64,000 nt of DNA from Brachionus plicatilis (lineage: Eukaryota; Rotifera; Eurotatoria; Ploima; Brachionidae): assembly GCA_010279815.1 (NCBI GenBank), contig QEOQ01000455.1, positions 49,343 through 113,342 on the forward strand, written 5' to 3'. Position numbers and translations under genes: made by a program. The notes beneath the pieces are model-generated. The model was not told the DNA's origin. It searched no databases and saw only the letters and a program-made list of their open reading frames with translations. Positions 31,164 to 42,031 of this stretch are shown piece after piece (positions within the stretch are counted from its first letter, which is position 1; each line of letters opens with the position of its first letter).

Positions 31164-32966
31164 TTGAATGCAGTGAGTTATAAAGTATCGAAAATCCTCA
31201 AAAAAATGAAAATGAACAAGGCTAAAGGCAAATTTGTAGCACTTGCTAATTTCAATCAATCAGACACGAAGCACTGGAGACTAGTAAACAAACTAGAAAA
31301 TAAAGACAAACAAAGCAAGGAAAGCACGGAATTGAAAGTAAACGATGTCAAAATCACAAAAAATAACGAAATTGCAGAAGCCTTCGCAGAGAATTTCGCT
31401 AACACTTTTTCAGATCAAAATCAATTCTCAAATGTACAACAAATCTATTCAAATAATGACCAAAAATTTGGCATCGATGAATACATATCAACAAGTGAAT
31501 TAGCAGACGCGATAAAAAATATTTCAAATAAAAGATCAAGTGGATTCGATGGCATATCAAACAAAAAACTTAAAAATTTACCCTTCAGGACACTAAAACA
31601 AATTCACTCGGTATTCAACTACTCGGTCAAATTAGGTCATATACCAAAAGAATGGAAACAAGCCAGAGTAATAGTAATTTTAAAGAAAGGAAAGCCACCA
31701 GAAGATCCAGGCTCATATAGACCAATCTCACTTTTATGCTGCTTATGCAAATTATTAGAAAAAATATTAAACCAAAAGACACAAAAATGGGCCGAAAAGA
31801 ATCAGGTGCTTCCTAAATGCCAGGCAGGTTTTAGAAAAAAGCGCTCCACACAAGAGCATATTCTGAATATAACCCAATCAGTTTGTGAGGGATTTAATAA
31901 CAATAAACTAACAGGAGCCGTGTTTTTTGATTTAGAAAAAGCATTTGATAAGGCCTCACACTTTGGGATCATTGAAAAACTAGACAACCTTGGTCTTAAC
32001 CGGTGCTTATTGAATTGGGTAATTAACTTCCTAAGTAATAGGACATTTCAAGTGGATTATAAGGAATGTGTTTCAATAGAAAAACCAATAAACTGTGGAG
32101 TTCCACAAGGAAGCTGTCTCTCACCAACTCTATTCATTATTTATTTTTGTGATGTAGCGAAAACCTTACCAGAGAATATAAAATTAGCTCTTTTCGCTGA
32201 TGACCTGTGCATCTGGATTTCATGTAAATCAATTAAAGAACTTAAAAAAAATCTCCAAATCGCCATAGATAAAGTAGCTGATTTTTGTTTAACCTGGGGA
32301 TTTAAAATCAATCTCTCGAAAACTTGTCATACAACATTCACTACAGCAGGCCATAGGAAAAACTATGAGAGAAAATACAATTTAAAGCTTCGAATTGGTA
32401 ACCAGCAGGTCCCTTTGGAACCAAACCCAACATTTCTTGGTATTAAACTGGACCCAAAAATCTGTTTCAAAGCACATTTGGACCAACTAGAAAGGAAGCT
32501 CATTCCTAAAACGAACCTGCTCAGACGAATAAGAAATTTTAAATGGGCCAAGTCCCTATCTTTAAACATACAATTATATAAGTCTTTAATTAGATCTCTT
32601 ATGGATTATTGTTTTGTCATAATCAATGTGGGTACTGAAAGAATTAAGAAAAATCTGCAGAAAATCCAAAACAGGATCTTAAAAATAATTAAATTTTTTC
32701 CGCTAAAGACTTCAGTACGCACGATACACAAAGTACTCAATCTTGACACAATCGAAGAAAGGGCAAATCACTTGTTTGTCAAATTCATAGAAAGTAAATC
32801 AAAACAAGAATTTATAGCCAAAGATATTCACGCATACGTGCAAACTGTTTCCCACTCAGATCCCAAAAGATTCAAAACACCGATTGACTTATTCTACGAA
32901 TTCAAATCCAATAAAGACAATAAATCTGTCTTAAATCCTAATGTAAATATCTTTATCATATCTTAA
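31164..32966 (+). pseudogene. LINE-B ORF2, reverse transcriptase part
   Basis: A 600-codon open frame continuous in phase with the endonuclease fragment. RT blocks: RSSGFDGISNKKLK, SYRPISLLCCLCKLLEK, FFDLEKAFDKASH, GVPQGSCLSPTLF and LFADDLCIW, with catalytic residues intact, then FLGIKLDPK and a C-terminal region ending in KTPIDLFYEF. FADD and overall wording match the Jockey-like RT remnants at 4850-6596 and 33170-33630. Confidence 0.9.
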
Positions 32967-33160
32967 CCTTTGTATATTGCTATAAAACAATTTGTTTCAA
33001 TTAATTTTACTTTTTTTGTATAATTCAACTTTTTACTTAATCTAATTTTGTAAAAACCTAAAAACTTTTCAAACTAGAGGGTTTAAACGAAGGCTTGCGC
33101 CATTCGGACGAACCCTGGGGCTTTCCCCTCAATTATATATTTAATAAAAAAATAAAAAAT
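32967..33160 (+). repeat. LINE-B 3' UTR with terminal hairpin
   Basis: Contains GAGGGTTTAAACGAAGGCT, AACCCTGGGGCTTTCCCC (GGGG-CTTT-CCCC hairpin) and a TTAATAAAAAA tail. The same 3' end occurs on the minus strand at 40190-40290 inside the Tigger element. Confidence 0.75.
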
Positions 33161-33169
33161 TAAAAAAAC

Positions 33170-33630
33170 TATGGTCTTGAAGTCAAAATTAATGAACAAC
33201 TTATCCCAATTGACCCGTTCCCAGTATTTCTAGGTATCAGACTAGACCCAAAACTAAGCTACACCCCTCACCTCAGACAATCACGAAAAGAATAGAAATC
33301 AAGATCACCACTATCAACAAAATCAAACGATTAAAGCTTAAAAATAGCATTTATTTAAGACTTACAATATTCAGATCAATGATCAGATCTATATTCGATT
33401 ACAGCTTCGCTATATATCAATTCTCGTCTCCCAGCTTCAAAAAAAGATTACAAAAACTACAAAATAAAATACTAAGACACGTAAAGTTTTTCCCGCTGAT
33501 GACCTCAATCCCGTATATTCACCAAAGCTTAAATGTCCAGCTAATTGAAGAAAGAATGAACCGTCTGTTCTGTAAATACTGTACTAAACAAAATATACCA
33601 AACTTTTTTATTAGAGAATTAAATCGATAA
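33170..33630 (+). pseudogene. LINE-C, Jockey-like RT C-terminal fragment
   Basis: Reads INEQLIPIDPFPVFLGIRLD then, after frame breaks, MIRSIFDYSFAIYQF, KKRLQKLQNKILRHVKFFPL and a final RELNR-stop. It is truncated at its 5' side directly after the LINE-B tail and runs into T-rich sequence and the assembly gap. Confidence 0.8.
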
Positions 33631-33655
33631 TTAATTAAATTTTTTATACAATAAT

Positions 33656-33687
<32 letters not shown>

Positions 33688-33748
33688 NNNNNNNNNNNNN
33701 NNNNNNNNNNNNNNNNNNNNNNNNNNNNNNNNNNNNNNNNNNNNNNNN
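33688..33748. other. assembly gap
   Basis: 61 Ns preceded by an unbroken run of T. The gap lies inside MULE-1 between LINE-C and the right terminal repeat, so the element's true length is unknown. Confidence 0.99.
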
Positions 33749-33877
33749 GATAAGCCTGTTGAGGTAAATCTCCAAAACTATATTTTAAATAAAAAAAATT
33801 TAGTATCATTTTTATATTTTTTTTTAGTAGCAGAAAAATAAATTTAGTATCAGCATAAAATATAAGTCCAAATTAAG

Positions 33878-35545
33878 TTATTTAATAAATTATCACACTG
33901 CGTTTTTTTATTTTATTTTTACTTTTTTGATCACAAAATGTGTGGTCTTAAGATCACAAAACGAGGAAAAACAAATTTTTGTTTGGATTAAAATTTTAAG
34001 TCTTTAATTTTATGAAATTATTTTAGATGAAAATTTTTCAAAATTAATTTCTATTTTTCAGGATTCAAGGAGAAAACAAAGATGCTTCAAAATATTAGTA
34101 AAAAGGCTGACATAAAAATTTTATTTTTTTTCGTTCAAACAAAGTTTTTGTTCGTCTAATTTTCGCTGGCTTACAGGTAATTAATTCTATAAGAGGTTGT
34201 GTTTCAAGATCTAGAATTAATCTTGAGAAAAGCTTTACATTTTTGTATTTCTTAAAAAAAATCTATTAAGTATTCTCAAAGATATTTAAATCATCCTGCA
34301 TAAATATATTGTTTGCTAATTCGTATAAATTTTTTTGTTCTTAAAAATTTTTAGAAGTTTTACTAAATTCAGGTTAAATAGTTAAATTTTAACTTTTTGA
34401 TCCAATATTGTGCCAAACTCAAAAAAAGTAAGATGTTTTTTAGGTTTAGTTCTAAATTCATTGTTTAGACTTAGTATTCCAAAGTGGTTAAAATAATGTT
34501 AAAATTTTTACTTAGCTAAAAATTCATATTAAAAAAAAATCATTTTCTAAAAAATACTTTTTTCAAGGCTCGAATTTAAAAAAGAATTGGATCAAAAAAT
34601 ATTATTTTCAAAAATTTTTTGTATCAAAAGAATTGGTCATTTTAATCCAGAATCTCTCAATTAAAAGAAACAAATAATTAAATTTATTAAAAAATATTTA
34701 AAACAATAATGTACAATTTTTAATTAAATTCTCATTTTAGGATAAAATAGAAACTTTGAACACTTGTTGTAGAAATTAAGTTTTATAATTTGTTGTAACC
34801 CGATTAATAAAATTTATCAGTAGAATATTCCAAGCTTAATTAAATATTAATCATTTGGAATTTTTTAATCAAATTTTTTAAAATGTAAAAAGCTTATGCT
34901 CTGGATTAATTAGCACCTAATATTCAAACGAAAGCTAAAATCTTAGCTCTTAAAGCATTTTGAAAAAAATTCTTTCACCATTTATTTTCAAAAAGTAAAT
35001 TATAAGGTTCCGGTAATTCTAAACTCTCACACTTGCAAAAATTTTCAAATTCGATACCAGACTCGGTATCTAATAAAAAATTATTTTTTATTTTTCGAAA
35101 AAAAAATGTTTCTAATCCATCTTCTATCTCTATTTTTTAAGACAGAAGAAAGGGCACATATTTTAAAAACTTATATTCTAATTTACAAGATGGTGTGTTT
35201 GGTTTGGGAAAAAATATTTTTAAGAGGAAAAATTTGTTTTATTACAGTAAAATAAATCTTATCCTTCAAAATACCCATTATCAGAAAATTTTATTGAATA
35301 TTCTAAAAATAGACAAAGTTTTTGAAAAAATGTTAGGATTTTTTATTTCTTTATTCTACTTTATTTTCCAAATTATTCAAGTCAAGTCATGGCTATTTTT
35401 GGCAACGAAATAAAAAATTGTACTAAAATTCGAATGAAATCAGATCAAATGAAATTTAAAATTATTTTATTTATTTTAGCTGATGTAAGGAGTTATCAGA
35501 TTTTCTAGTTTATAAATTTTAATTCTTAAATCAGATAAAGAAAAT
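33878..35545. other. AT-rich, no supported gene
   Basis: A 72-codon plus frame at 35195 (with an upstream open stretch containing RRKGTYFKN-like words) has no recognisable domain, and I do not call it. No repeat boundary is clear until the element at 35546. Confidence 0.35.
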
Positions 35546-35739
35546 GGGTCATGTCCAGAATGTGATCAGTGATCAATGATTGTAATATCCCAATAAAAGA
35601 TTTATAGTTTAAATAATTTATTCTACGTCCAAAGAATAATTTAAGGAACAAAGAAAGTATTCTTTTATATTAGTTTTCCAAACTTACATGCAATTAGCAT
35701 TCATTAACCATGTGCATCCGCACCTAATCCTTAACTAAA

Positions 35740-36340
35740 TTATTCTTTGTGTTTTTTTGACATGTGCAATTTAACACCCTTTTCATTTTTCATAAATTCA
35801 CCACAAATGCTACATGCTACCGGATTTGAATGTTTGCTTAATGCTTTTTTTGCTGCTAATTTAGCTTCTTCGGACGATTCTACTGGCGCCAAAGCCATTT
35901 CTTTGTAAAAAACTGCCTTTTCTTTTACAGTTTTTAACTCTAACTCCTCAACTTTTTGTCTAATTTCTTCAAAGCTCTCCTCCAACTCGTCATTTGTTTC
36001 ATCATCATTTGAAATTATCTCATTATTTTCTTTGACAGTCAATGATTCTGTGTTAAAATTTTCACTTTCATCCTCATTATCGTCCGAATCAAGCGATTCA
36101 ATCGGATCTGTTTCAGACCCACTATCCTTTAAAGAACCAAATAATGAATCAGTATCGACGTCTTGTTCATCATCTTCATCACTAGATTCTTCTTTATCAT
36201 CATCACCTTCTTCATAGTGCAAAACAACGTTCTCGTCATCATCATTACAACTTGAAATAGAACATAGTTTTTTCAAATTCGACTTGTGTTGTACCCGGAT
36301 AGTAAAAATTTTGTATATTAGATTATTTTGAGATCTTTTC
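35740..36340 (-). CDS. acidic protein with a C-terminal C2H2 finger (partial)
   Basis: The frame is open from about 36340 to TAA at 35740, with no ATG near its start; the first strongly coding-like part is KKLCSISSCNDDDENVV. A long Asp/Glu/Ser tract follows, then a helical stretch (EEIRQKVEELELKTVKEKAV) and a single finger CSICGEFMKNEKGVKLHMSKKH. It lies wholly inside the TIR element at 35546-36737. It may be an exon captured by the element or a remnant of its own DNA-binding protein. No catalytic motif is seen. Confidence 0.5.
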
Positions 36341-36374
36341 CTTTATTATGCTTCACCTTAGCATAAAGGGATTC

Positions 36375-36408
36375 ATCTATCGGGATAGCAGATATCGTAA
36401 CACCACTG
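36375..36408 (-). repeat. Tc1/mariner-like terminal repeat
   Basis: On the minus strand CAGTGGTGTTACGATAT follows a TA (36409-36410). It is shared with 18715 and related to the palindrome at 60135. The other end was not found. Confidence 0.4.
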
Positions 36409-36745
36409 TACTCATTAATTTTTTTTAAATTTCTCCTTCTTTATCCCTTTTTTTGCTTAGAAATAAATTTTCAGTTGTAATAATTTTAGTTTTTTGCTTT
36501 CAAATACTTATAGTTTTTAAAATTTAAATTTTCTTATTTAAGCTTAATATAAATTTCAAAAGCTTATAGTTTATTATGGTAAGTTGCAATTTTTTTTCTT
36601 TTTCCATTCGATATTAACATAATTTTAAAATTTGAAATTTCTAGAATGAAAAAAAATTTAATTTCAACAAAAAAAATTTTATGTGATCAAAAAAAAAATT
36701 TGGTGATCAATTTTTGATCACATTCTGGACATGACTCAAGAAAAT

Positions 36746-37650
36746 ATTTTCAATTAGAAATATATGTTTTTAACACTCAAACTCTTTCTGACTCTTTTTG
36801 TTACTTTTTTTGCTTTTTATTCTCTAAATTTAATCATTTTTGAAATTTTTTTCTATCAATTTTAAAACCAAAAAATTATTCTAATTGATTAATTTTTGTT
36901 ACAAAATATTTTTTATGCAAAAATAAATTTTTATGCGCGAAGATCGAAGAGGGGTTTTTGGTTTTTTTGTAAAATAAACTAAATACATAATTTAAATGAT
37001 TAATATAATTAATAAAATGTCTTCGAACTATGTCTCGAAGAAAAGCTGCCTTAAAGATTTAGAACTTCTTAGAAATGCAGATGGTATCAAAGTCGAAGAT
37101 CAAAAGTCTCTATTGATAATGATAAAATCATGATTTTTTTTGTAAATAATTTTAGGTTTTTACTTAAATTTAGACAAATTTTTTTTCTAAAGTATTCAAA
37201 GAATAATATAATAAATTTATTTTTGCAATCAGTCGTATTTTTTAAAATACAGTGAAAACAGGATATAAGAAATTCGAATTTGCACAAGAAAAAATTTATT
37301 ATATCAGACAATTTCTTATAGAGAAAATTTTCTTTTGTGTTTCACCAATATATCATAATACCATAATATTCTAAATTAATTAAATGATGTTCTAGTTCAA
37401 AAATTTTTTTTTAATTGTACCACCAAAACAGCCTTCTCAGGTTCGAAAAATTCAATTATCAACTTAAACGTCAATCAGCTTATTTTTAGTCTTTATTAGT
37501 AAAGTTATATTTAATTTACAATTTTAATACGATTTATAAAAATAAAATAAGAATAACATCAGTTAATTAAGTTTAATATGAAAAAAATTTGTGCGTGCTA
37601 ATTCATTAACTAAAATTGGTCTTGTCAATTTCATGATCTATAGATCACAA
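36746..37650. other. AT-rich, no supported gene
   Basis: A 74-codon minus frame at 37087-37311 has no recognisable motif. No repeat boundaries were found. Confidence 0.35.
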
Positions 37651-37659
37651 ATTTTACTC

Positions 37660-37940
37660 GCAATATTTACAGTACTACTACGAAAAACTGTTTTTACGTA
37701 ATTTTACGTGAAATTACGTAAAATCACCAATATAAAAAAGAGTAAATTTACCGGATTTTACGTAAAAAGTAAAAATTTCAAAAAATACTACTTTTATTGA
37801 GAATTTTGACATTTTCTGAATTTTTTGAAATTTTTTGGTCCTGAATTCGAAAAAAAAAAATTACTTTTTTTCACGTAAAATTACGTGAAATTTTATTTAA
37901 AAGTGGTAAATTTTTGTAATTTTTAGTAAAAATAAGTAAA
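37660..37940. repeat. cluster of TTACGTAA / ACGTAAAAT words
   Basis: TTTTACGT and its complement recur at least seven times here, several as near-palindromes (TTTTACGTGAAATTACGTAAAA). A similar cluster lies at 875-921. Probably the inside of a foldback element. Confidence 0.45.
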
Positions 37941-38005
37941 AAAAAAAGTAAAATTTTTAAATCTTTGGAAAAATTTTTACGGAATTTTTATTTTTTTTAT
38001 TCTTA

Positions 38006-38251
38006 TCATTTTTTAAAGCTGTCGCCAGTTTTTTTACATGATCCTTTGAAATTTGAATTTTTTGGCACCAGCTTCAACAAATCTTCTTTAATAAAAAAAA
38101 TTAAAAATTAAAGCTGTTTTTTTTTAATAAAATACTTACTTTTTATTTCCTCCATTTCATTATGAATTTTCTTTTCAAAAAATCCTAGAGTCTGACCTTT
38201 GTCATTTACAAATTTCTTCATTATTTCACTTCTGAGACGATTTGTAAATGA
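38006..38251 (-). CDS. two-exon hypothetical fragment
   Basis: Exon 38140-38251 begins after an acceptor (ATTATAAG, 38252-38253) and reads SFTNRLRSEIMKKFVNDKG then QTLGFFEKKIHNEMEEIK. The donor GTAAGT starts a 54-bp intron (38086-38139), and exon 38006-38085 continues in frame with KDLLKLVPKNSNFKGSCKK to TGA. An internal ATG at 38221 would give 53 residues. The central part looks helical or coiled-coil. I recognise no family; it could be the end of a host gene or part of a mobile element. Confidence 0.4.
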
Positions 38252-38392
38252 CTTATAATTGACTTTATTTTTTTTTTAGATTTTTTAAATATAATATATT
38301 TTAAACTTAACAGCGAAAATGAAGCCATTAAAAAATTAATTATTGGGGGTGAAACTGACAGTTCTTTCTTTTCACCAGGAACCAGAGTTGTT

Positions 38393-38480
38393 TAAAAGTC
38401 ACAAGTCTCAAGTCAAGTCCAAGTCAAGACTTTTTTTTTTTTTTTTTTTTTTTTCAAAAGTCCCACCAAAGACTTTTTTT
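38393..38480 (+). mobile_element. hAT-type MITE, left terminus
   Basis: CAGAGTTGTTTAAAAGTCAC followed by AAGTCTCAAGTCAAGTCCAAG. Same terminus as 62542 and, inverted, 85 and 57749. The partner end was not located. Confidence 0.5.
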
Positions 38481-39130
38481 TTTATTTAAGTTTAAAATAT
38501 ATTATATTTAAAAAATCAAACCATAACATTATCCAAATAAATTTTTCAAATATTGTTCTAATTCAAAAAATAAGTTCTAATTGTGCAAATTTACGGAGAA
38601 AATTTTTTTTTAGGAATTTTAGTTAAAAAATAATTAATCGGCAAGAATTTTATTTGCTTTTAAAAACCAATTTATTGATTGTAAAAAAAATTAAATTATT
38701 ATTTTAAAAAGTAACAAGTTGACAATAAATTTATTTAAAACAAAGTAAAATAAACTGCAACTTGAAACCAGTTCAAGTGAGCTCATAGAGCTATAGCAGT
38801 CGTTACGCATTTTCTCGCCAACCAGTCATCAAGCTTCGACTTAAAACTGTTCAGGCTTCTTGCAATAATAACCTCTTCCGGCAATTTATTCCAATCGTTC
38901 ACAACTCTGTTAACAAAAAAGTTAAATCTTGGAAGACAATTTTTTACTTTTTCTTTATGAATCGTTTTTTTGTGCCTTCTAAGATGTTTGAGCTCCGGAA
39001 CAAGCTTCGTCGCTCTTCTCTGTACTTTTTCAAGCTCCGCGGTATCCTTTTCAAAATACGGGTACCACGAACTGATAGCATATTTCAGATGAGGTCTGAC
39101 CAATGATGTGTATAGTAATCTGATGTTTTC

Positions 39131-39483
39131 GGCAATGTGAAATTTTAGTACAAAAATTACAGTACAAATAGTAAAAACTTTATAATTTTTTTTCTAATTG
39201 TGCAAAAATGGTTCTGCAAAAAGTACAATATTGTACAAATTTTGTACAATAGAATTCCAAGCTCTGCAAAAACTCTGCAATTTATTGCATAGTTTAATCA
39301 AGGATTTTTTGATGGTGTGCATTTTACAGAAAATTGCAGAGTTTTTGCAGAGCTTGGAATTCTTTTGTACAAAATTTGTACAATATTGTACTTTTTGCAG
39401 AACCATTTTTGCACAATTAGAAAAAAAATTATAAAGTTTTTACTTTTTGTACTGTAATTTTTGTACTAAAATTTCACATTGCC
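39131..39483. mobile_element. 353-bp foldback MITE with 8-bp target duplication
   Basis: Ends GGCAATGTGAAATTTTAG and its complement; arms of about 160 bases. ATGTTTTC flanks both sides (39123-39130 and 39484-39491). The inserted site lies in the LINE-D RT frame. The total length equals that of the element at 1575-1927, although the internal sequence has diverged. Confidence 0.92.
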
Positions 39484-39880
39484 ATGTTTTCTTGGTTAGG
39501 AAAATTAAAAGCTTTCTTGATCATTCCTAAAACTCTATTTGCCTAAGCAGTACAATTTTTCACTTGTACGTCCCACTTTAAGTCATTTTGGATATAAATA
39601 CAGTCAACCCTCTTTAATCCGGCCTTCGATACCTCGGAAAATTCGCTTACTCGGAGGAATTGGGCCAAAAAAAACCTGTTTTGTGTAAAATACATTATAT
39701 TTAAACTCTTTAATCCGGCGAAGCCAAATTCCCTTATCCGGCGCATTTTTAAACAAATTGTATAAAGTTTTGTTAAGAAATATAAGCAATTAATTTTTAT
39801 TGAAAAAAATTAAACATAAAATTATTTTTTTTTCATTATTTTTTCTCCTTTTCTTCTCTCAATTGTTTGTTTTCTAAAAA

Positions 39881-40480
39881 ATGAAAGAAGTAACAGCTGA
39901 TAAGAATAATAGAAAAAAAGTAGAGCTATCTCTCGATCAAAAGAGAGAGATATGCAATTATTTTAAATGATGATGATATTATAAATTTAGTCAAAAATCA
40001 AAGCGAGGTTAACGATGAGTGCGAGGACAACGAGAATGATATAGTTTTAGAAGAAAATACTGTTAATTACAAAAGTCTAGTCGAATCTTTAAGTATCATT
40101 GCTAATTATGTTGAACAGCATAAGAATTGCTTAAGTGAAGAAGATACAAACACTTTTTATAATTTGTCAAATAAACTAAGGTTTTATTTTTTTTTTTATT
40201 TTTTTTTTTTTTATTAATTAAATAATTTTGGGTTTCCCCAGGGTTTTTCCGTATAGCTTTAGCCTTCGTTTAAACCCTCTTGTCACGATACAATGTAAAA
40301 AAATCTTAGCGCTATTTTGTAGAAAAATGTTAAAAAAAAAAAAAAAAATATTAAAAAAAAATATTAAAATTTTTAACTGAAATGATTCGAATAAAGCGAT
40401 TTACAATTTAATTTAATAACATTAGGAATTATAAATTAGAAGAAAAACAATCAACACTTGATAATTTTATTCGTAAATAA
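39881..40480 (+). pseudogene. Tigger/pogo transposase, internally deleted
   Basis: From ATG 39881: MKEVTADKNNRKKVELSLDQ then KREICNYFK-stop, matching the first HTH of CENP-B/Tigger proteins (KR...LSL..K.EI). An out-of-frame piece follows (39969-40187): DDDIINLVKNQSEVNDECED ... YVEQHKNCLSEEDTNTFYNL, the region after the catalytic core. After a LINE tail insertion comes YKLEEKQSTLDNFIRK-stop (to 40480), like the usual K-Q-T-x-DFF end of these proteins. The HTH-to-core part is gone, so it is non-autonomous. Confidence 0.8.
40190..40290 (-). repeat. LINE-B-type 3' tail inserted in the Tigger element
   Basis: On the minus strand GAGGGTTTAAACGAAGGCT, then AACCCTGGGGAAACCC and TTAATTAATAAAAAAAAAA, matching the 3' end of LINE-B (33075-33160). 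It is a 5'-truncated insertion. Confidence 0.75.
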
Positions 40481-40984
40481 TATATATCCCATTATACATT
40501 TAATTAGACTTGTTTTTTTGTTATGTTTATCAATAAAAAAATTTTTATAGAACTTTTTTCTTCAATCCGAACATTTTGTTAAAATTACAATTTTCCGAGA
40601 TAACGATATCTCGGAGAATCGCTAATCCGGCCGAATATCTTAAAAATTAACTTGTCCGAATTAACGAGGGTTGACTGTACCGAGGTTTTTCTCACAGAGG
40701 TTTTTCGACTTTGCCAAGGGCTGTCCACCCAACAAACTCTCTGACTTAATTTCATAGTCAAACCTTGTGTTTGAATAACCAAAGCGCACAACTTTACATT
40801 TATCAGTATTAAGTTGAGTAGACCAATTCGTTGACCAATTTGATACTTTGTCTAAGTCCCCTTGAAGATCTATCAAAGATTGGAAATTTTTAACGACTGA
40901 AATAATCTTCGTATCATCAGCATAAGCTTCACAGTCTGACTCAATCATGTCATTGATGAAGATGACAAAAAGAAAGTTGATTAT

Positions 40985-42025
40985 TTTTCTCATTTACCAT
41001 GTTAACCATGTTAACATAAGTTGCTGATGGATATTGAAAAGAATGGCTGGGAAATCGGCTCGATTTTTGAAACCGGTTTTGTATGAAATCGGTTAAATCA
41101 GAGGAATAAAAAGAAGATTTTTGAAAGTTGAACTTTTTTTTCATTATTAATTTATATTTTTATCAATTAAACGATTTTGAAAAATTTTAAAAAAATTATT
41201 TTTTCCAATATTCTGTTATTTTAAATTCTAAAATTAAATTAAATTTAAATTTTTCCAACTAGTTTCAAAATTTTAATTTAATAAAGTCGTGACTTTGACT
41301 TGACAAGTGACATATTCGGATTTTTTTACTTGACTTTTATTCGAGTCTACTTTTTTTTCCTATTCATAATTTTAAAAAATTTTTAAAAAATTTGACTGTT
41401 GTAAAAATTAGATTCAAAAACGATTTCTGATAAGAAAATTCATGTTTTAAATAAATTTAGCTTTTTTTTTTTAATCATCAACAAATTTTAGGATGAATTT
41501 TTTTTTAACTTAAAAAAAAATATTTTCAAGTCAATTTACTTTACTCTTAACTTAAGAATTGTTTTTTTTCAATTTTTATTACTTTTGAATTGTTGGTTTT
41601 CTTTTTTATTTTTGAGGTTAACAAAAAAAAATTTATCAGTTGCTTTTAATTTTAAAGTGGGCATCCGAAATTCTTGGAAAATTATTTAAAAAAAAACTTT
41701 TTTTACCTTTTTCGATATTAAGTAATTTTAGGTAAATTTACAAGCTGATATTGATAAGAATGATTTATAAATTTTTTCTAGGGTAATATTCAACTAAATC
41801 GAAATAAAAGTTTTGTAAAGAAAAAATCATTTCATTGGAAACTTTGAATGTTTTTAAATTTTTTGATTTAGCAGGATTCAATTGAAATAAAAGTAAATAA
41901 AAATGCTTTTGTTTATTAAAAAAATATTTTATTTAGTATATTTAACTCTTCAATTGCCATTGCAACTTTAAAATAATTAAATAATTTAATTGGGATAATT
42001 ATTAAAATATTTTATTAAATGTGAA
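40985..42025. other. AT-rich, no supported gene
   Basis: A short cluster of CGGTTT/AAACCGG words lies near 41055-41095 (compare 16920-17085). The remainder is low-complexity A/T. Confidence 0.4.
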
Positions 42026-42031
42026 AATTTA

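Larger units (their letters stand above)
27910..33868 (-). mobile_element. Mutator-like element (MULE-1) with 9-bp target duplication
   Basis: The ends are GACATGTATTTTACGTGATA and, on the other strand, GACTTATATTTTATGCTGAT, each continuing into ACTAAATTTATTTTTCTGCT. CAAATTAAG flanks both sides (27901-27909 and 33869-33877). A 9-bp duplication is the Mutator hallmark, and the interior carries a Mutator-like transposase tail (28070-28690). LINE-B, LINE-C and an assembly gap occupy most of the interior, so much of the span is secondary insertion. Confidence 0.8.
35546..36737 (-). mobile_element. 1.2-kb TIR element with 8-bp target duplication
   Basis: Ends GGGTCATGTCCAGAATGTGA (35546) and, on the other strand, GAGTCATGTCCAGAATGTGA (36737), each continuing with TCA and GATCA words. 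AAGAAAAT flanks both sides (35538-35545 and 36738-36745). It carries one acidic zinc-finger frame and no recognisable transposase. The 8-bp duplication fits hAT- or P-like mobilisation. Confidence 0.8.
39601..40677 (+). mobile_element. Tigger/pogo-type element with TA target
   Basis: Ends CAGTCAACCCTCTTTAATCC and, on the other strand, CAGTCAACCCTCGTTAATTC, flanked by TA on each side (39599-39600, 40678-40679). Inside are remnants of a CENP-B-like transposase. The DDE core is deleted. A LINE-B-type 3' tail has inserted at 40190-40290. The whole element sits in LINE-D. Confidence 0.9.
38783..40979 (-). pseudogene. LINE-D reverse transcriptase, split by two insertions
   Basis: Minus-strand RT from FVIFINDMIESDCEAYADDT (near 40960; YADD intact) through NWSTQLNTDKCKVVRFGY to CEKNLG, then a Tigger element (39601-40677), then IYIQNDLKWDVQ ... 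RVLGMIKKAFNFPNQEN, then a MITE (39131-39483), then IRLLYTSLVRPHLKYAISSW ... NDWNKLPEEV ... AIAL-stop at 38783. Removing each insertion with one target copy restores the frame exactly. One TAG (in CTA-stop-ANRV) remains. The 5' half of the LINE is missing. Its 3' flank has a hairpin (ACTTGAA/TTTCAAGT), like LINE-G. Confidence 0.9.

Noticed and set aside
39194..39434. Frames of about 70 codons on both strands
   Set aside because: They are mirror images inside the MITE arms at 39131-39483.
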